A DNA stretch of 64,000 bases, from NCBI RefSeq assembly GCF_005049105.1, contig NZ_SUKA01000001.1:806001-870000 (forward strand). The letters run 5' to 3'. The notes under the pieces were generated by a model, which did no database searches, was not told where the DNA came from, and saw nothing but the letters and a program-made list of their open reading frames with translations. Both the position numbers and the translations under genes were made by a program. Of the stretch, positions 34,382 to 43,549 are shown one piece after another; the stretch's first letter is position 1, and every line of letters begins with the position of its first letter. The stretch is from Sphingobacterium alkalisoli. GTDB lineage: Bacteria; Bacteroidota; Bacteroidia; Sphingobacteriales; Sphingobacteriaceae.

Positions 34382-35602
34382 ATGGATAAACGGGTCGTGA
34401 TTACAGGAATGGGGATCTATTCCTGTATTGGAACAAATTTAGCGGAGGTTACAAAATCACTTTTTGAAGGCAAATCTGGTATTGTGGTAGATCCGGAACG
34501 GATTTCTTTTGGATTTAAATCGCCGCTTACAGGGATGGTTCCAGTTCCCGATTTGAAAAAGATACTAAGTCGTCGTCAGCGAATCAGTATGGGCGAAGAA
34601 TCCGAATATGCGTACATGGCTACGATGGAGGCCTTACAAAATTCCGGTATTGACATGTCTTATTTTGAGCATAACGAAGTCGGGATATTATTTGGAAACG
34701 ATAGCGTTTCGAAGGCCGTTATCGAAGCAACAGATATTGCTAGGGAAAAGAAGGACACACAATTAATTGGCTCTGGTGCTATCTTCAGATCGATGAACTC
34801 CACTGTAACAATGAATTTAGCGACCATTCTCGGATTAAAGGGCGTTAACATGAGCATCAGTGCCGCCTGTGCAAGTGGTTCTCACGCAATAGGCCTCGGG
34901 TTCATGTTTATTAAACAGGGACTTCAGGACGTTATTATTTGTGGCGGTGCACAGGAAATAAATCCCTATGCGATGGCAAGCTTTGATGGATTGGGCGTGT
35001 TTGCAACGGATATCGATCATCCTCAAAAAGCTTCCCGTCCATTTGATGTACACCGAACGGGGCTTGTTCCGAGCGGAGGGGCAGCAACAATCATTTTAGA
35101 AAGTTACGAATCTGCCGTAAGCCGTGGCGTCCCTATTATTGCTGAAGTGGTGGGATATGGTTTTTCATCAAATGGTGGACATATTTCCACACCGAATATC
35201 GAAGGCCCGACTATTGCCATGCGTCGTGCCCTTGAACAGGCTGGTATATTCCCTGAACAAGTGGAGTATATCAATGCGCATGCCACATCCACGCCACTGG
35301 GAGATGCCAATGAGGCAAAAGCCATTTTGGAGGTTTTTGGTAAAAAGCCTTATGTAAGTTCTACTAAATCAATGACTGGGCATGAATGTTGGATGGCAGG
35401 GGCAAGTGAAATTGTATATTCAACATTGATGCTTCAAAACGGTTTCATAGCACCTAATATTAATCTGGAATCGCCAGATGATGACGTTAAAGAATTAAAT
35501 TTAGTTTCTACAACAATTAAAAAAGAATTTGACATATATTTGTCTAATTCTTTTGGATTCGGTGGTACCAATTCAGCGATAGTGGTTAAGAGATTTAAAT
35601 AA
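34382..35602 (+). CDS. Beta-ketoacyl-ACP synthase (KAS I/II type)
   Basis: A 406-residue ketosynthase with an intact triad: nucleophile Cys163 in SAACASGSH, the first His in NAHATSTPLGD and the second His in KSMTGHECW. The C-terminal SNSFGFGGTNSA loop is typical. It would condense malonyl-ACP with the growing chain. It is one of three catalytically intact KAS-II-type proteins in the cluster; which chain (aryl polyene or the precursors of the dialkylresorcinol) it serves is not readable. Its stop codon directly abuts the start of the acyl carrier gene. Confidence 0.94.
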   Translation: MDKRVVITGMGIYSCIGTNLAEVTKSLFEGKSGIVVDPERISFGFKSPLTGMVPVPDLKKILSRRQRISMGEESEYAYMATMEALQNSGIDMSYFEHNEVGILFGNDSVSKAVIEATDIAREKKDTQLIGSGAIFRSMNSTVTMNLATILGLKGVNMSISAACASGSHAIGLGFMFIKQGLQDVIICGGAQEINPYAMASFDGLGVFATDIDHPQKASRPFDVHRTGLVPSGGAATIILESYESAVSRGVPIIAEVVGYGFSSNGGHISTPNIEGPTIAMRRALEQAGIFPEQVEYINAHATSTPLGDANEAKAILEVFGKKPYVSSTKSMTGHECWMAGASEIVYSTLMLQNGFIAPNINLESPDDDVKELNLVSTTIKKEFDIYLSNSFGFGGTNSAIVVKRFK

Positions 35603-35851
35603 ATGAGTAATACAGATATTAAGCAGAAAATAAACGACATATTGATTGAAGAATTTGAGGTGGATGAAGAGGTGATTAAACCAGGTGCCCCATTAAAGGA
35701 ATCATTAGATTTGGATAGTTTAGACTATGTGGATTTAGTCGTTTTGATCGAATCAAATTTTGGAGTTAAATTGGGAGAAGCTGACTTTTCGGGTATGACG
35801 ACCTTCCAAGATTTTTATAATGTGATTGAAAAGAAGATCGCGGCGAAATAA
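35603..35851 (+). CDS. Acyl carrier protein 1 of the pigment cluster
   Basis: An 82-residue, highly acidic carrier protein. Ser39 in LDLDSLDYVD is the expected phosphopantetheine attachment site (DSL motif). It starts right after the ketosynthase stop. The second carrier at 45248 differs clearly in sequence, so the two may be dedicated to different parts of the pathway. The gene for the transferase that adds the prosthetic group is not in the window. Confidence 0.94.
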   Translation: MSNTDIKQKINDILIEEFEVDEEVIKPGAPLKESLDLDSLDYVDLVVLIESNFGVKLGEADFSGMTTFQDFYNVIEKKIAAK

Positions 35852-35862
35852 TTGAAAATAAT

Positions 35863-36753
35863 ATGAGCCAATGGGACGGAAAGTCTAAAGGAACACTCCT
35901 TGGCTATAAAATATTTGTTTTCTTGATCAGAAAACTTGGCGTCCGTACTGCTTACGGACTTCTTGTTTTTGTGGCATTTTATTATTTCATTTTCTACCCG
36001 GCCAACTTTAAAGAAATTTTCTACTATCTCCATAAACGTCAAGGTTTTTCAAGATGGACGTCTTTCTGGAAAGTTTACCAGACTTACTTCGTATTCGGCC
36101 AGACGATTATAGACAAAGTAGCCATCTCTTCGGGATTGAGGAATCGTTTTACATACGAATTTGACGGCATTGAACACTTAAAACGAGCATTGGAAGAGAA
36201 AAGGGGAGGTATTTTAATTAGTGCGCATGTAGGTAATTTTGAAATATCCGAACGTTTTTTTTCTGAACTTAATGTAGATTTCCAAATCAATCAGGTTACG
36301 GTAGACCAGGAAGTCTCAATTATCAAAGAATATCTGCGACGTATTGCAGATAAATCCACGATTAAATATATCTTTATTAAAGACGATATGTCGCATGTCT
36401 TTGATATAAATGATGCGCTATCGAATAATGAATTGATATGTTTTACGGGAGACCGCTATTTTGAAGGATCTAAAGTGCTGGAAGGAGAGCTTTTAGGTAA
36501 GTCCGCGGTTTTTCCGGCAGGACCATTTCATTTGGCGTCTCGCTTGGGTGTGCCTGTGATCTTTGTATATGTGATGAAGGAATCTAATCTCCACTATCAT
36601 CTGTATGCGCGTGTGGCGGAAGGTGTCAAACATAGAGATGCGCAATCGGTACTGAGAGCATACACGGCGAGTGTAGAAAAAATAGTAAGGAAATATCCCT
36701 TACAATGGTTTAATTTCTTTGATTTTTGGAAGAGAAACAATAACATCGGATGA
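35863..36753 (+). CDS. LpxL/HtrB-like acyltransferase
   Basis: A 296-residue membrane-associated acyltransferase of the lipid A late-acyltransferase (LpxL) type. It has a hydrophobic N-terminal segment (about 30-47) and the HX4E catalytic motif His122 to Glu127 in SAHVGNFEIS. Flexirubins are esters of an aryl polyene acid with a dialkylresorcinol. This enzyme is therefore a prime candidate for ester formation from the ACP-bound acid, as lipid A acyltransferases also use ACP thioesters. Its stop overlaps the next start (ATGA), so translation is coupled with darA. Confidence 0.87.
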   Translation: MSQWDGKSKGTLLGYKIFVFLIRKLGVRTAYGLLVFVAFYYFIFYPANFKEIFYYLHKRQGFSRWTSFWKVYQTYFVFGQTIIDKVAISSGLRNRFTYEFDGIEHLKRALEEKRGGILISAHVGNFEISERFFSELNVDFQINQVTVDQEVSIIKEYLRRIADKSTIKYIFIKDDMSHVFDINDALSNNELICFTGDRYFEGSKVLEGELLGKSAVFPAGPFHLASRLGVPVIFVYVMKESNLHYHLYARVAEGVKHRDAQSVLRAYTASVEKIVRKYPLQWFNFFDFWKRNNNIG

Positions 36754-37655
36754 AGAACATTTTAGTAATCTACTTTAGCCAATCTGGACAATTGCAGGAA
36801 ATTGCACAATCTATTTGCGGTCCGATGCTAGCCGATCCGGAGATCAATGTAGATTTTTATGAGATAAAAATGGTGCATTCCTTTCCTTTTCCATGGACAG
36901 GAAGTGCATTTTTCAATACTTTTCCGGAGACATTTCAGCAGATTCCCGAAGAAATTCACCCCCCTTCTCCAAGCCTGCTTGAAAATGAATACGATTTGGT
37001 GTTGTTTCACTATCAGGTATGGTATCTAAGTCCTTCTATTCCCATCAATTCTTTTTTGAAAAGTAGATATGCTATGCCTTTGCTTAAGGGAAGGCCGATC
37101 GTTACCGTAAGCGGAACCCGTAATATGTGGGCAAAAGCGCAGGATAAGGTAAAAATGCAGATTGTATCCAATGGGGGCGTGTTAGTCGGGAACATTGCGC
37201 TAACGGATCGGCATCCCAATTTAATCTCTGTCATTACCATTGTAGACTGGTTATTTTCAGGAATGAAAAAGAAAGCTTTTGGAATTTTTCCGATGCCGGG
37301 AGTTTCTGAAGATGAAATCAAAAGTTCAGCAAAATTTGGTAGAATAATTATTCCCTATTTAAAAAATGGTAATTTTGAAAAGCTACAAAATGAATTAGTA
37401 GAAAATGGTGCAGTAAAATTTAGATTTTTCCTAGTTTCCATGGACCAAAAGGCAAATCGCATGTTTGCTATTTGGTCCAAGTTGATTTTAAAAAATCCTA
37501 AAAGGAGAAAGATCTTGGTCAACATGTTTAAGTATTATGTGATATTGGCATTGTATGTGTTATCGCCAATTGTATTTGTTATTGAATTAATATTATATCC
37601 GCTGCTATATTTCATAAAAATTAGAAAAGACAGAGCACATTATTTAGGAATTTAA
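36750..37655 (+). CDS. darA: Dialkylresorcinol aromatase DarA
   Basis: A 301-residue protein with an N-terminal flavodoxin-like domain (ILVIYFSQSGQ phosphate-binding loop, VSGTRNMWAKAQ near 130) and a C-terminal hydrophobic helix (about 270-290) that likely holds it on the membrane. It matches the DarA group, annotated as dialkylresorcinol condensing enzyme. Biochemical work on the group places it as the flavin-dependent aromatase that turns the cyclohexanedione from DarB into a resorcinol. Four-base overlap with the preceding gene, and darB begins at the base after its stop. Confidence 0.85.
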   Translation: MKNILVIYFSQSGQLQEIAQSICGPMLADPEINVDFYEIKMVHSFPFPWTGSAFFNTFPETFQQIPEEIHPPSPSLLENEYDLVLFHYQVWYLSPSIPINSFLKSRYAMPLLKGRPIVTVSGTRNMWAKAQDKVKMQIVSNGGVLVGNIALTDRHPNLISVITIVDWLFSGMKKKAFGIFPMPGVSEDEIKSSAKFGRIIIPYLKNGNFEKLQNELVENGAVKFRFFLVSMDQKANRMFAIWSKLILKNPKRRKILVNMFKYYVILALYVLSPIVFVIELILYPLLYFIKIRKDRAHYLGI

Positions 37656-38789
37656 ATGAACGAAGTATATATTAACAGAATTAGTAAGTTTTTGCCAAAT
37701 GATCCTATTTCTAATGATGAAATGGAGGATTACTTAGGGAAAATTAATGACCGCGAATCGAAAGCACGACGAATCGTGCTGCGAAATAATGGTATAGAGA
37801 CTCGATATTATGCACTAACAAAGGAAGGTAAGCCAACTCACACCAATGTAGAGCTTACGGCTAATGCAATTCGTAATCTATTGGATGAGGAGTTTTCCGG
37901 TGATAAAATTGAATTAATTTCTTGTGGCACCTCTTCTCCAGATTATTTAATGCCCTCTCATGCAGTAATGGTACATGGCGAATTGAAAAATGGTCAATCG
38001 GAAGTAAATTCAGCCTCAGGAAATTGCTGCGCGGGAATGAATGCATTGAAATTTGGCTATCTTTCCGTGAAGTCTGGGAACACTGCAAATGCGGTATGTA
38101 CCGGGTCGGAGCGTATGTCTTCGTGGATGTTAGCCGATCATTTTAATAAAGAGGTTGAGAATCTTAAGGAGCTGGAGGAACAGCCGATTATTGCGTTTAA
38201 CAAAGATTTTTTACGTTGGATGCTTTCCGATGGGGCTGGCGCTTTTTTGTTGCAGAATGAACCAAAAGGGAAGTTGCCGTTAAAGATAGAATGGATAGAG
38301 GGATATTCGTATGCGCACGAACTAGAAGTATGCATGTACGCTGGGTCAGAAAAGCAAGAAGACGGTTCCTTAAAATCATTCAGTGACTATCCTTCTGAAG
38401 AGTGGTTGAATCAGTCTATTTTTGCAGTAAAGCAGGATACTAAGTTGTTGGATAAATATATTCTAGATAAAGGAGTTGAAAGTACGAAGCATGCATTGGC
38501 AAAGCATCATATCACACCAGATGATGTAGATTATATTTTACCACACGTTTCCTCGCACTATTTTGTGGATGGACTTTATGAACGACTAGTGAAAGCGGGA
38601 CTCGAGTTTACGCGGGAGAAATGGTTTTTGAATTTGAAAACGGTAGGAAATGTCGGTGCAGGATCTGTTTATCTGATGTTAGAGGAACTCGTGAACTCGG
38701 GCAAACTAAAAAAAGGGCAACACATCTACTTGTGTGTTCCCGAAAGTGCCCGGTTTACGTATTCATATGCTTATTTAACCGTTTGCTAA
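37656..38789 (+). CDS. darB: Dialkylresorcinol ketosynthase DarB
   Basis: A 377-residue KAS-III-like enzyme. The active-site Cys lies in SGNCCAGMN (Cys124 or Cys125, the second aligning with the usual ACSG), the His in LPHVSSHYF, and the Asn in VGNVGAGS. DarB joins a beta-ketoacyl unit with an alpha,beta-unsaturated acyl unit and cyclises them to a dialkyl-cyclohexanedione, which DarA aromatises. The darA-darB pair is the signature of dialkylresorcinol and flexirubin loci and is here perfectly adjacent. Confidence 0.88.
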   Translation: MNEVYINRISKFLPNDPISNDEMEDYLGKINDRESKARRIVLRNNGIETRYYALTKEGKPTHTNVELTANAIRNLLDEEFSGDKIELISCGTSSPDYLMPSHAVMVHGELKNGQSEVNSASGNCCAGMNALKFGYLSVKSGNTANAVCTGSERMSSWMLADHFNKEVENLKELEEQPIIAFNKDFLRWMLSDGAGAFLLQNEPKGKLPLKIEWIEGYSYAHELEVCMYAGSEKQEDGSLKSFSDYPSEEWLNQSIFAVKQDTKLLDKYILDKGVESTKHALAKHHITPDDVDYILPHVSSHYFVDGLYERLVKAGLEFTREKWFLNLKTVGNVGAGSVYLMLEELVNSGKLKKGQHIYLCVPESARFTYSYAYLTVC

Positions 38790-38796
38790 TTTAAAT

Positions 38797-39225
38797 ATGA
38801 ACTTACCCATTCATGACGATCGGATTTTGAAGTTGATACCACAAAGGCCTCCTATTGTTATGGTAGATACGCTATATCGTTATGCTGAAAATTGTCTTCT
38901 TTCTGGCCTTCATGTGCGCGAAGATACGTTATTCGTTAATATAGAAACACTTCAAGAATGCGGCCTGTTAGAGCATATGGCGCAGTCGGTAGCGCTACAT
39001 ACTGGTTATGATTATTTTATACGAAATGAAGAACCTCCTATAGGCTATATTGGCTCTATGCAAAGCATAGAATTGACTTCTCTACCGAAGGTAGGTGATG
39101 TTATTCAAACCGAGGTGCAAATTATTCAAGAATTTATGGGGGTCACTTTAGTAAACATCACTTCCAAAATAGGAAAAGAGGTGATCGGAAGGGCGCAAAT
39201 GAAAACAGTTGTCGTTTCTAGTTAA
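38797..39225 (+). CDS. Hotdog-fold dehydratase-like protein 1 (FabZ/ApeP-like)
   Basis: A 142-residue hotdog protein beginning LKLIPQRPPIVMVD, the form seen in aryl polyene dehydratases, with ECGLLEHMAQSVALHTGY as the long helix. The classical FabZ GHFP motif is absent, so the catalytic residues differ from FabZ. It probably removes water from 3-hydroxyacyl-ACP to introduce a double bond of the polyene. The neighbouring hotdog gene resembles it, and the two may form a heterodimer. Confidence 0.82.
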   Translation: MNLPIHDDRILKLIPQRPPIVMVDTLYRYAENCLLSGLHVREDTLFVNIETLQECGLLEHMAQSVALHTGYDYFIRNEEPPIGYIGSMQSIELTSLPKVGDVIQTEVQIIQEFMGVTLVNITSKIGKEVIGRAQMKTVVVSS

Positions 39226-39226
39226 T

Positions 39227-39688
39227 ATGTCATCATCAAATAATATGATCGAGATACAGGCTTTTTTGCCACATCGTAGACCCATGCTTATGGTGGATCA
39301 TATCGTAGAAATATCTGCTGATCATGTGATATGTCACTTTTTGATTCAGAGAGATAATGTTTTACTCAGGGATGGTTTTTTTCAAGAAATTGGGCTGGTG
39401 GAAAACATGGCTCAGGTATGTTCTTCGATCGTCGGACAGACGTATTATGAGGACGACTATAACGCAGCGGTAGACGAGCGAGCGATTGGATTTATTTCGG
39501 GCATAAAAAGTTTACGTATTTTGGTACTCCCGCAAGTAGGGGATCTATTGGTGACCGATGCTACGTTAACGTCGAAATTTGATGGAAATGATTACAGTAT
39601 CTGTACAATGCAGGTCTCCAGTAGAATTGGAGAAAGAATTTGCGCAGAGGCGGATATAAATTTATTTTTAAAAAAGGAAAATAAATGA
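39227..39688 (+). CDS. Hotdog-fold dehydratase-like protein 2
   Basis: A 153-residue hotdog protein starting at the ATG at 39227, one base after the preceding stop; an earlier TTG start would overlap. The IEIQAFLPHRRPMLMVDHIVE segment and GLVENMAQVCSSIVG helix parallel the preceding protein, so it is a diverged tandem paralogue. A heterodimeric dehydratase is the simplest reading. An alternative role is as the partner without catalysis. Overlaps the next gene by four bases (ATGA). Confidence 0.8.
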   Translation: MSSSNNMIEIQAFLPHRRPMLMVDHIVEISADHVICHFLIQRDNVLLRDGFFQEIGLVENMAQVCSSIVGQTYYEDDYNAAVDERAIGFISGIKSLRILVLPQVGDLLVTDATLTSKFDGNDYSICTMQVSSRIGERICAEADINLFLKKENK

Positions 39689-40089
39689 AGAAATCTGAAG
39701 TTCCACAGGATGATGGAAGAGTAGTCCAAAAAGGATCTCGAGAGTTGTATTATGCACTCGATGAAAATGGCGAATATACAACAGCTTTAAGTACGGGTTG
39801 GGAAGCCAAAAATATCGTGCAGGACCATACGATGGAAGTGTTGCAGCAAGAAATAAATAAGGCCGCGGCCGATGTTAAAGCGGGACTTAGTAGTCCGATT
39901 CAATATTTTATGTTACGCAACCGAATGGATTGGGGTTTACTTGCTGAGTATACGGGGTATTGGAAATGGCGCGTAAAGCGACATAATAAACCCGAAGTGT
40001 TCAGAAAATTAGCAGATAAACAATTGCAGAAATATGCGGACGTGTTCGAAATTACTGTGGAGGAGTTAAGAAATTACAAAGGAGATTAA
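39685..40089 (+). CDS. Unrecognised 134-residue pigment-cluster protein
   Basis: A basic, soluble 134-residue protein with no membrane segment. I do not recognise a family with certainty. The C-terminal part (GLLAEYTGYWKWRVKRHNKP, then KLADKQLQKYADVFEITVEEL) looks helical and faintly like an XRE-type helix-turn-helix, which would make it DNA-binding, but the match is weak. It lies between the dehydratases and the BtrH-like gene with overlaps of 4 and 1 bases on either side, so it is co-translated with them. That points to a structural or adaptor role in the pathway more than to a regulator. Confidence 0.7.
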   Translation: MKKSEVPQDDGRVVQKGSRELYYALDENGEYTTALSTGWEAKNIVQDHTMEVLQQEINKAAADVKAGLSSPIQYFMLRNRMDWGLLAEYTGYWKWRVKRHNKPEVFRKLADKQLQKYADVFEITVEELRNYKGD

Positions 40090-41090
40090 TGCAATTAGAT
40101 TTTACACATCACCAAACGGCACATTGCGAAAATGGCGTTGCGTCAAATTTATTGCGCAATAGAGGGTTAGATATTAGTGAGCCGATGGTTTTCGGTCTAG
40201 GATCAGGATTGTTTTACGTGTATCTTCCCTTTTTAAGAGTAAATAATGCGCCAGGATTAAGCTACAGGCCCATGCCGGGATGGATCTTCGGACGAATGGC
40301 GCGTCGCTTAGGTATTAAAATAAAACGTCAGAAGTTTTCGAGTAAAGAGCGGGCACAACAGCAACTTGATGATAACTTAAAAAATAACATCCCTTCGGGT
40401 TTACAAGTAGGCGTATTTCATCTTCCTTATTTTCCGGACGATTACCGTTTCCATTTCAATGCGCACAATATTGTTGTATATGGAAAAGAGCAAAATGAAT
40501 ATCTTATCAGTGATCCGACTATGGAAGGGGTAAATCGCTTGACAGATAGAGAATTGGAGAAGGTACGGTTCTCGAAGGGAGTATTAGCCCCAAAAGGACA
40601 TATTTACTATCCAACATATATTCCGGATGAGGATACGATAGATTGGGAGCGTGCTATTTTTAAATCCATAAAAAAAACCTGCAATGATATGTTAGCACCT
40701 GTGCCGATTATCGGAGTAAGGGGGATGCGTATGGTTGCCCGTTCGATATTAAAGTGGCCGAAGAAGCATGGTGTTGCAAAAGCAAACTATTATCTAGCCC
40801 AAATGGTGCGTATGCAGGAAGAAATTGGTACCGGTGGCGGCGGTTTTCGCTATATTTATTCGGCTTTCTTGCAGGAAGCGAGTAAGAAGATCAATAATCC
40901 TCAGCTGCTTCAGCTCTCAGAAGAAATGACCGAAATCGGCGACATGTGGCGCGATTTTGCTGTGGCTGCTTCACGTGTATATAAAAACCGTAGCAATCAA
41001 GAGAATGTATATGCAGCGTTATCTGCCGATTTGATGAAGCTAGCTGATCTGGAAGAGGCATTTTTCAAGAGATTAAAAAAGGCGATTTGA
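40089..41090 (+). CDS. BtrH-like (C39-fold) acyltransferase candidate
   Basis: A 333-residue protein with a BtrH-type N-terminal domain and a helical C-terminal domain (DUF4872-like). A papain-like triad can be proposed: Cys13 in AHCENGVASN, His126 in FNAHNIVVYG and Asp142 in ISDPT. In butirosin synthesis BtrH moves an acyl group from a carrier protein to an amine acceptor. Here a transfer or release of an ACP-bound acid is plausible, perhaps forming the flexirubin ester or another conjugate. The next genes encode an ABC exporter with overlapping start (TGATG), so the product may be handed to it. The substrate is inference only. Confidence 0.75.
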   Translation: MQLDFTHHQTAHCENGVASNLLRNRGLDISEPMVFGLGSGLFYVYLPFLRVNNAPGLSYRPMPGWIFGRMARRLGIKIKRQKFSSKERAQQQLDDNLKNNIPSGLQVGVFHLPYFPDDYRFHFNAHNIVVYGKEQNEYLISDPTMEGVNRLTDRELEKVRFSKGVLAPKGHIYYPTYIPDEDTIDWERAIFKSIKKTCNDMLAPVPIIGVRGMRMVARSILKWPKKHGVAKANYYLAQMVRMQEEIGTGGGGFRYIYSAFLQEASKKINNPQLLQLSEEMTEIGDMWRDFAVAASRVYKNRSNQENVYAALSADLMKLADLEEAFFKRLKKAI

Positions 41091-41848
41091 TGGATTTAAA
41101 GTCTGTTATTCAGGTTGAAAACCTTTCTAAACAATATAAGAACAGTGATTTTTTAGCTGTAGATAATCTATCCTTGGATATTTTAAATGGTGAAATATTT
41201 GGTCTTTTAGGGCCGAATGGTGCTGGCAAGACGACGTTGATTTCAATGCTCTGTGGTTTGATACAACCTAGCTCGGGGAATTTTTCCATTGATCAGAAGA
41301 CCTACAAAGAAAATGGTTTAGCGATCCGTAAATCTATTGGTGTAGTCCCGCAGGAGTACGCGCTTTATCATACCTTGACTGCGCATGAAAACCTAAGTTA
41401 TTTTGGGGCTATGCATGGGCTGAGAGGACGAGGTCTTAAGGAACTAGTCAATGTTTCACTAGAAAAGATGGGACTTACGCGTTTCGCAAACAGGCAGGTA
41501 GGAACATTCTCTGGAGGAATGAAAAGGAGAGTAAATTTACTAGCTGGTGTGTTACATCGGCCAAAAGTACTTTTTCTAGATGAGCCCACAGTAGGTGTCG
41601 ATGTACAGTCAAGAAATGCAATCGTGGATTTTTTAAAAGAGCTTAACAAACAGGGTACGACCATTGTCTATACGTCTCATCACTTAATTGAAGCAGAAGA
41701 GCTGTGTGATAGGATCGCGATTATCGAAGGAGGTAGGATTATCGCTCAAGGTACACCAGCGGTATTGATTAATTCGATTGTGGATGCACGAAATTTAGAA
41801 GATGTATTCATTGCGATGACAGGAAGGGGGTTCCGAGATGGTATATAA
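41090..41848 (+). CDS. ABC transporter ATP-binding protein
   Basis: A 252-residue ATPase with Walker A GPNGAGKTT, Q loop near VVPQEYALY, signature FSGGMKRRVNLL, Walker B VLFLDEPTVGVD and the switch His in YTSHH. It is of the DrrA/export type. It pairs with the membrane protein encoded next. The start codon overlaps the preceding stop (TGATG) at 41090. It probably helps move the pigment or a precursor out of the inner membrane. Confidence 0.94.
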   Translation: MDLKSVIQVENLSKQYKNSDFLAVDNLSLDILNGEIFGLLGPNGAGKTTLISMLCGLIQPSSGNFSIDQKTYKENGLAIRKSIGVVPQEYALYHTLTAHENLSYFGAMHGLRGRGLKELVNVSLEKMGLTRFANRQVGTFSGGMKRRVNLLAGVLHRPKVLFLDEPTVGVDVQSRNAIVDFLKELNKQGTTIVYTSHHLIEAEELCDRIAIIEGGRIIAQGTPAVLINSIVDARNLEDVFIAMTGRGFRDGI

Positions 41849-43127
41849 ACTGGGGATGGCGGTGAAAAAGGAATTGTTATTGCAGATACGGGATATAGGT
41901 GGTCTGATCATTCTGTTTGTGATGCCTCTGCTGCTACTGGTTACGATTACCGTCGTTCAAAAAGGATCATTTGATTCGTTGTTGGGGACTAAAATACCCG
42001 TACTCCTGGTAGACAACGATAAAGATTCTATATCGTATGCTATCCAAAGGGAACTGGGATCAATAGGAAACTTTACATTGATCACGCAAATAGATGATAC
42101 ACCGCTCGTGGAAGCAACAGCAAAGGATGCAGTATTCAAAGGAGATTTTCAACTTGCCATTATCTTACCAGCAAACATGACCTCTGATTTGAACTCACAG
42201 GTACAGCATAATGTGGATCGCATTATGAGCGAATTCAGTTATGAAGAAGAAGAAGCTACAGCAACGGGAAGTCGGCCGATATCGAGCAAGGAAGTTAGAC
42301 TATATTTTGATCCTGCTACTCAATCTTCGTTTAAAACAGCGGTAAAAAGTTCGATAGATAAACTGATTGCCACGATCGAAACAGAACGTATCTATAAGAA
42401 ATTTCAGGAGCAGTTAAGCGACGGTATAGATGGAGGAGCATTTACACAGAAAGGATTCATTACCTTCAAAGAAATTGGTTCGGAGAAAGAGGGCGAGGAG
42501 ATAAAACCCGATGCAGGCCAGCATAACGTGCCAGCATGGACCCTATTTGCAATATTTTTTATTATAGTTCCGCTATCTATTAATATTGTAAAGGAAAAAT
42601 CGCAAGGTACAATGATCCGCTTAACTACAAACCCTGTTCCGTATTACGTCTTTATTTTGGGTAAAACAGTTAGCTATCTTTGTATTAGTCTGATACAGTT
42701 TTATTTGATGTTGGCAATTGGTGTCTATTTATTTCCCTTAATGGGAATTCCGGCTTTTGCAATCGATAACAATCTCTTTAAACTTTCGGTTTTAGCTATA
42801 TTTTCTGGACTGGCCGCGATTGGAGCAGGTGTAGCTGTAGGTACCATTGCGACAACGCAAGAGCAGTCGGCACCTTTTGGAGCTACTTTCGTGGTGATAT
42901 TGGCAGCAATTGGCGGGGTATGGGTTCCTGTATTTATCATGCCCCAGGTGATGCAGGTTATTTCTAAGATTTCGCCGATAAATTGGGCATTGAACGGATT
43001 TTATGATGTTTTGCTTCGGAATGGATCATGGATAGACATCATGCCTGAGATTATTTTGCTACTTTTGTTTTTCGGGCTCACCATAGCCATAGCCATCATA
43101 TATGATAAAAAGAAAAGAACTATATAA
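41838..43127 (+). CDS. ABC-2 type transporter permease
   Basis: A 429-residue membrane protein with one N-terminal helix (about 20-40), a large extracytoplasmic domain (about 45-225) and five C-terminal helices. This is the DrrB/YhfG-type ABC-2 exporter layout. It overlaps the ATPase gene by 11 bases and the next thioesterase gene by 26 bases. The long periplasmic domain could contact envelope carriers such as the LolA-like protein of this cluster, an inference. Confidence 0.92.
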   Translation: MVYKLGMAVKKELLLQIRDIGGLIILFVMPLLLLVTITVVQKGSFDSLLGTKIPVLLVDNDKDSISYAIQRELGSIGNFTLITQIDDTPLVEATAKDAVFKGDFQLAIILPANMTSDLNSQVQHNVDRIMSEFSYEEEEATATGSRPISSKEVRLYFDPATQSSFKTAVKSSIDKLIATIETERIYKKFQEQLSDGIDGGAFTQKGFITFKEIGSEKEGEEIKPDAGQHNVPAWTLFAIFFIIVPLSINIVKEKSQGTMIRLTTNPVPYYVFILGKTVSYLCISLIQFYLMLAIGVYLFPLMGIPAFAIDNNLFKLSVLAIFSGLAAIGAGVAVGTIATTQEQSAPFGATFVVILAAIGGVWVPVFIMPQVMQVISKISPINWALNGFYDVLLRNGSWIDIMPEIILLLLFFGLTIAIAIIYDKKKRTI

Positions 43128-43548
43128 CGAAATCCTTCATCTCAGAGTATCGAAAGAAGTGAATATTCGCTTTAACGAGGTGGATTCGTTGGGCATAGTA
43201 TGGCATGGTCACTACATCTCCTATTTCGAAGATGGAAGAGAAGCCTTTGGCTTGTTGCATGGAATAGATTATCTTACGGTTCAACGTGCGGGGTATACTA
43301 CGCCGATTGTGAAATCCACATGCGAACATAAGTTACCGCTTCGCTACGGTGATGCATGCCGGATAGAGACAACTCTTGTGGATACGCCTACGGCCAAATT
43401 GATCTTTCGGTATCGTATTTTTAACACGCATAACCAACTCGTGTGTACTGGAGAAACTGTTCAGGTTTTCCTAGATAAAGAAAATAGTTTGGTGTTAAAT
43501 ACACCCGCTTTTATCACTGATTGGAAGAAAAAAATGGGTCTGTTTTAA
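43102..43548 (+). CDS. 4-hydroxybenzoyl-CoA-type hotdog thioesterase
   Basis: A 148-residue hotdog protein. NIRFNEVDSLGIVWHGHYISYFE (residues about 17-39, split here only for reading) corresponds to the family's active site segment with Asp and the WHGHY histidines. It probably hydrolyses or edits acyl-ACP or acyl-CoA thioesters in the pigment pathway. Its ATG at 43102 lies inside the permease gene (26-base overlap). The next gene begins two bases after its stop. Confidence 0.85.
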   Translation: MIKRKELYNEILHLRVSKEVNIRFNEVDSLGIVWHGHYISYFEDGREAFGLLHGIDYLTVQRAGYTTPIVKSTCEHKLPLRYGDACRIETTLVDTPTAKLIFRYRIFNTHNQLVCTGETVQVFLDKENSLVLNTPAFITDWKKKMGLF

Positions 43549-43549
43549 C

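Noticed and set aside
39209..39226. TTG start for the second hotdog dehydratase.
   Set aside because: It would overlap the preceding gene by 17 bases; the ATG at 39227, one base after the stop, is the better start.
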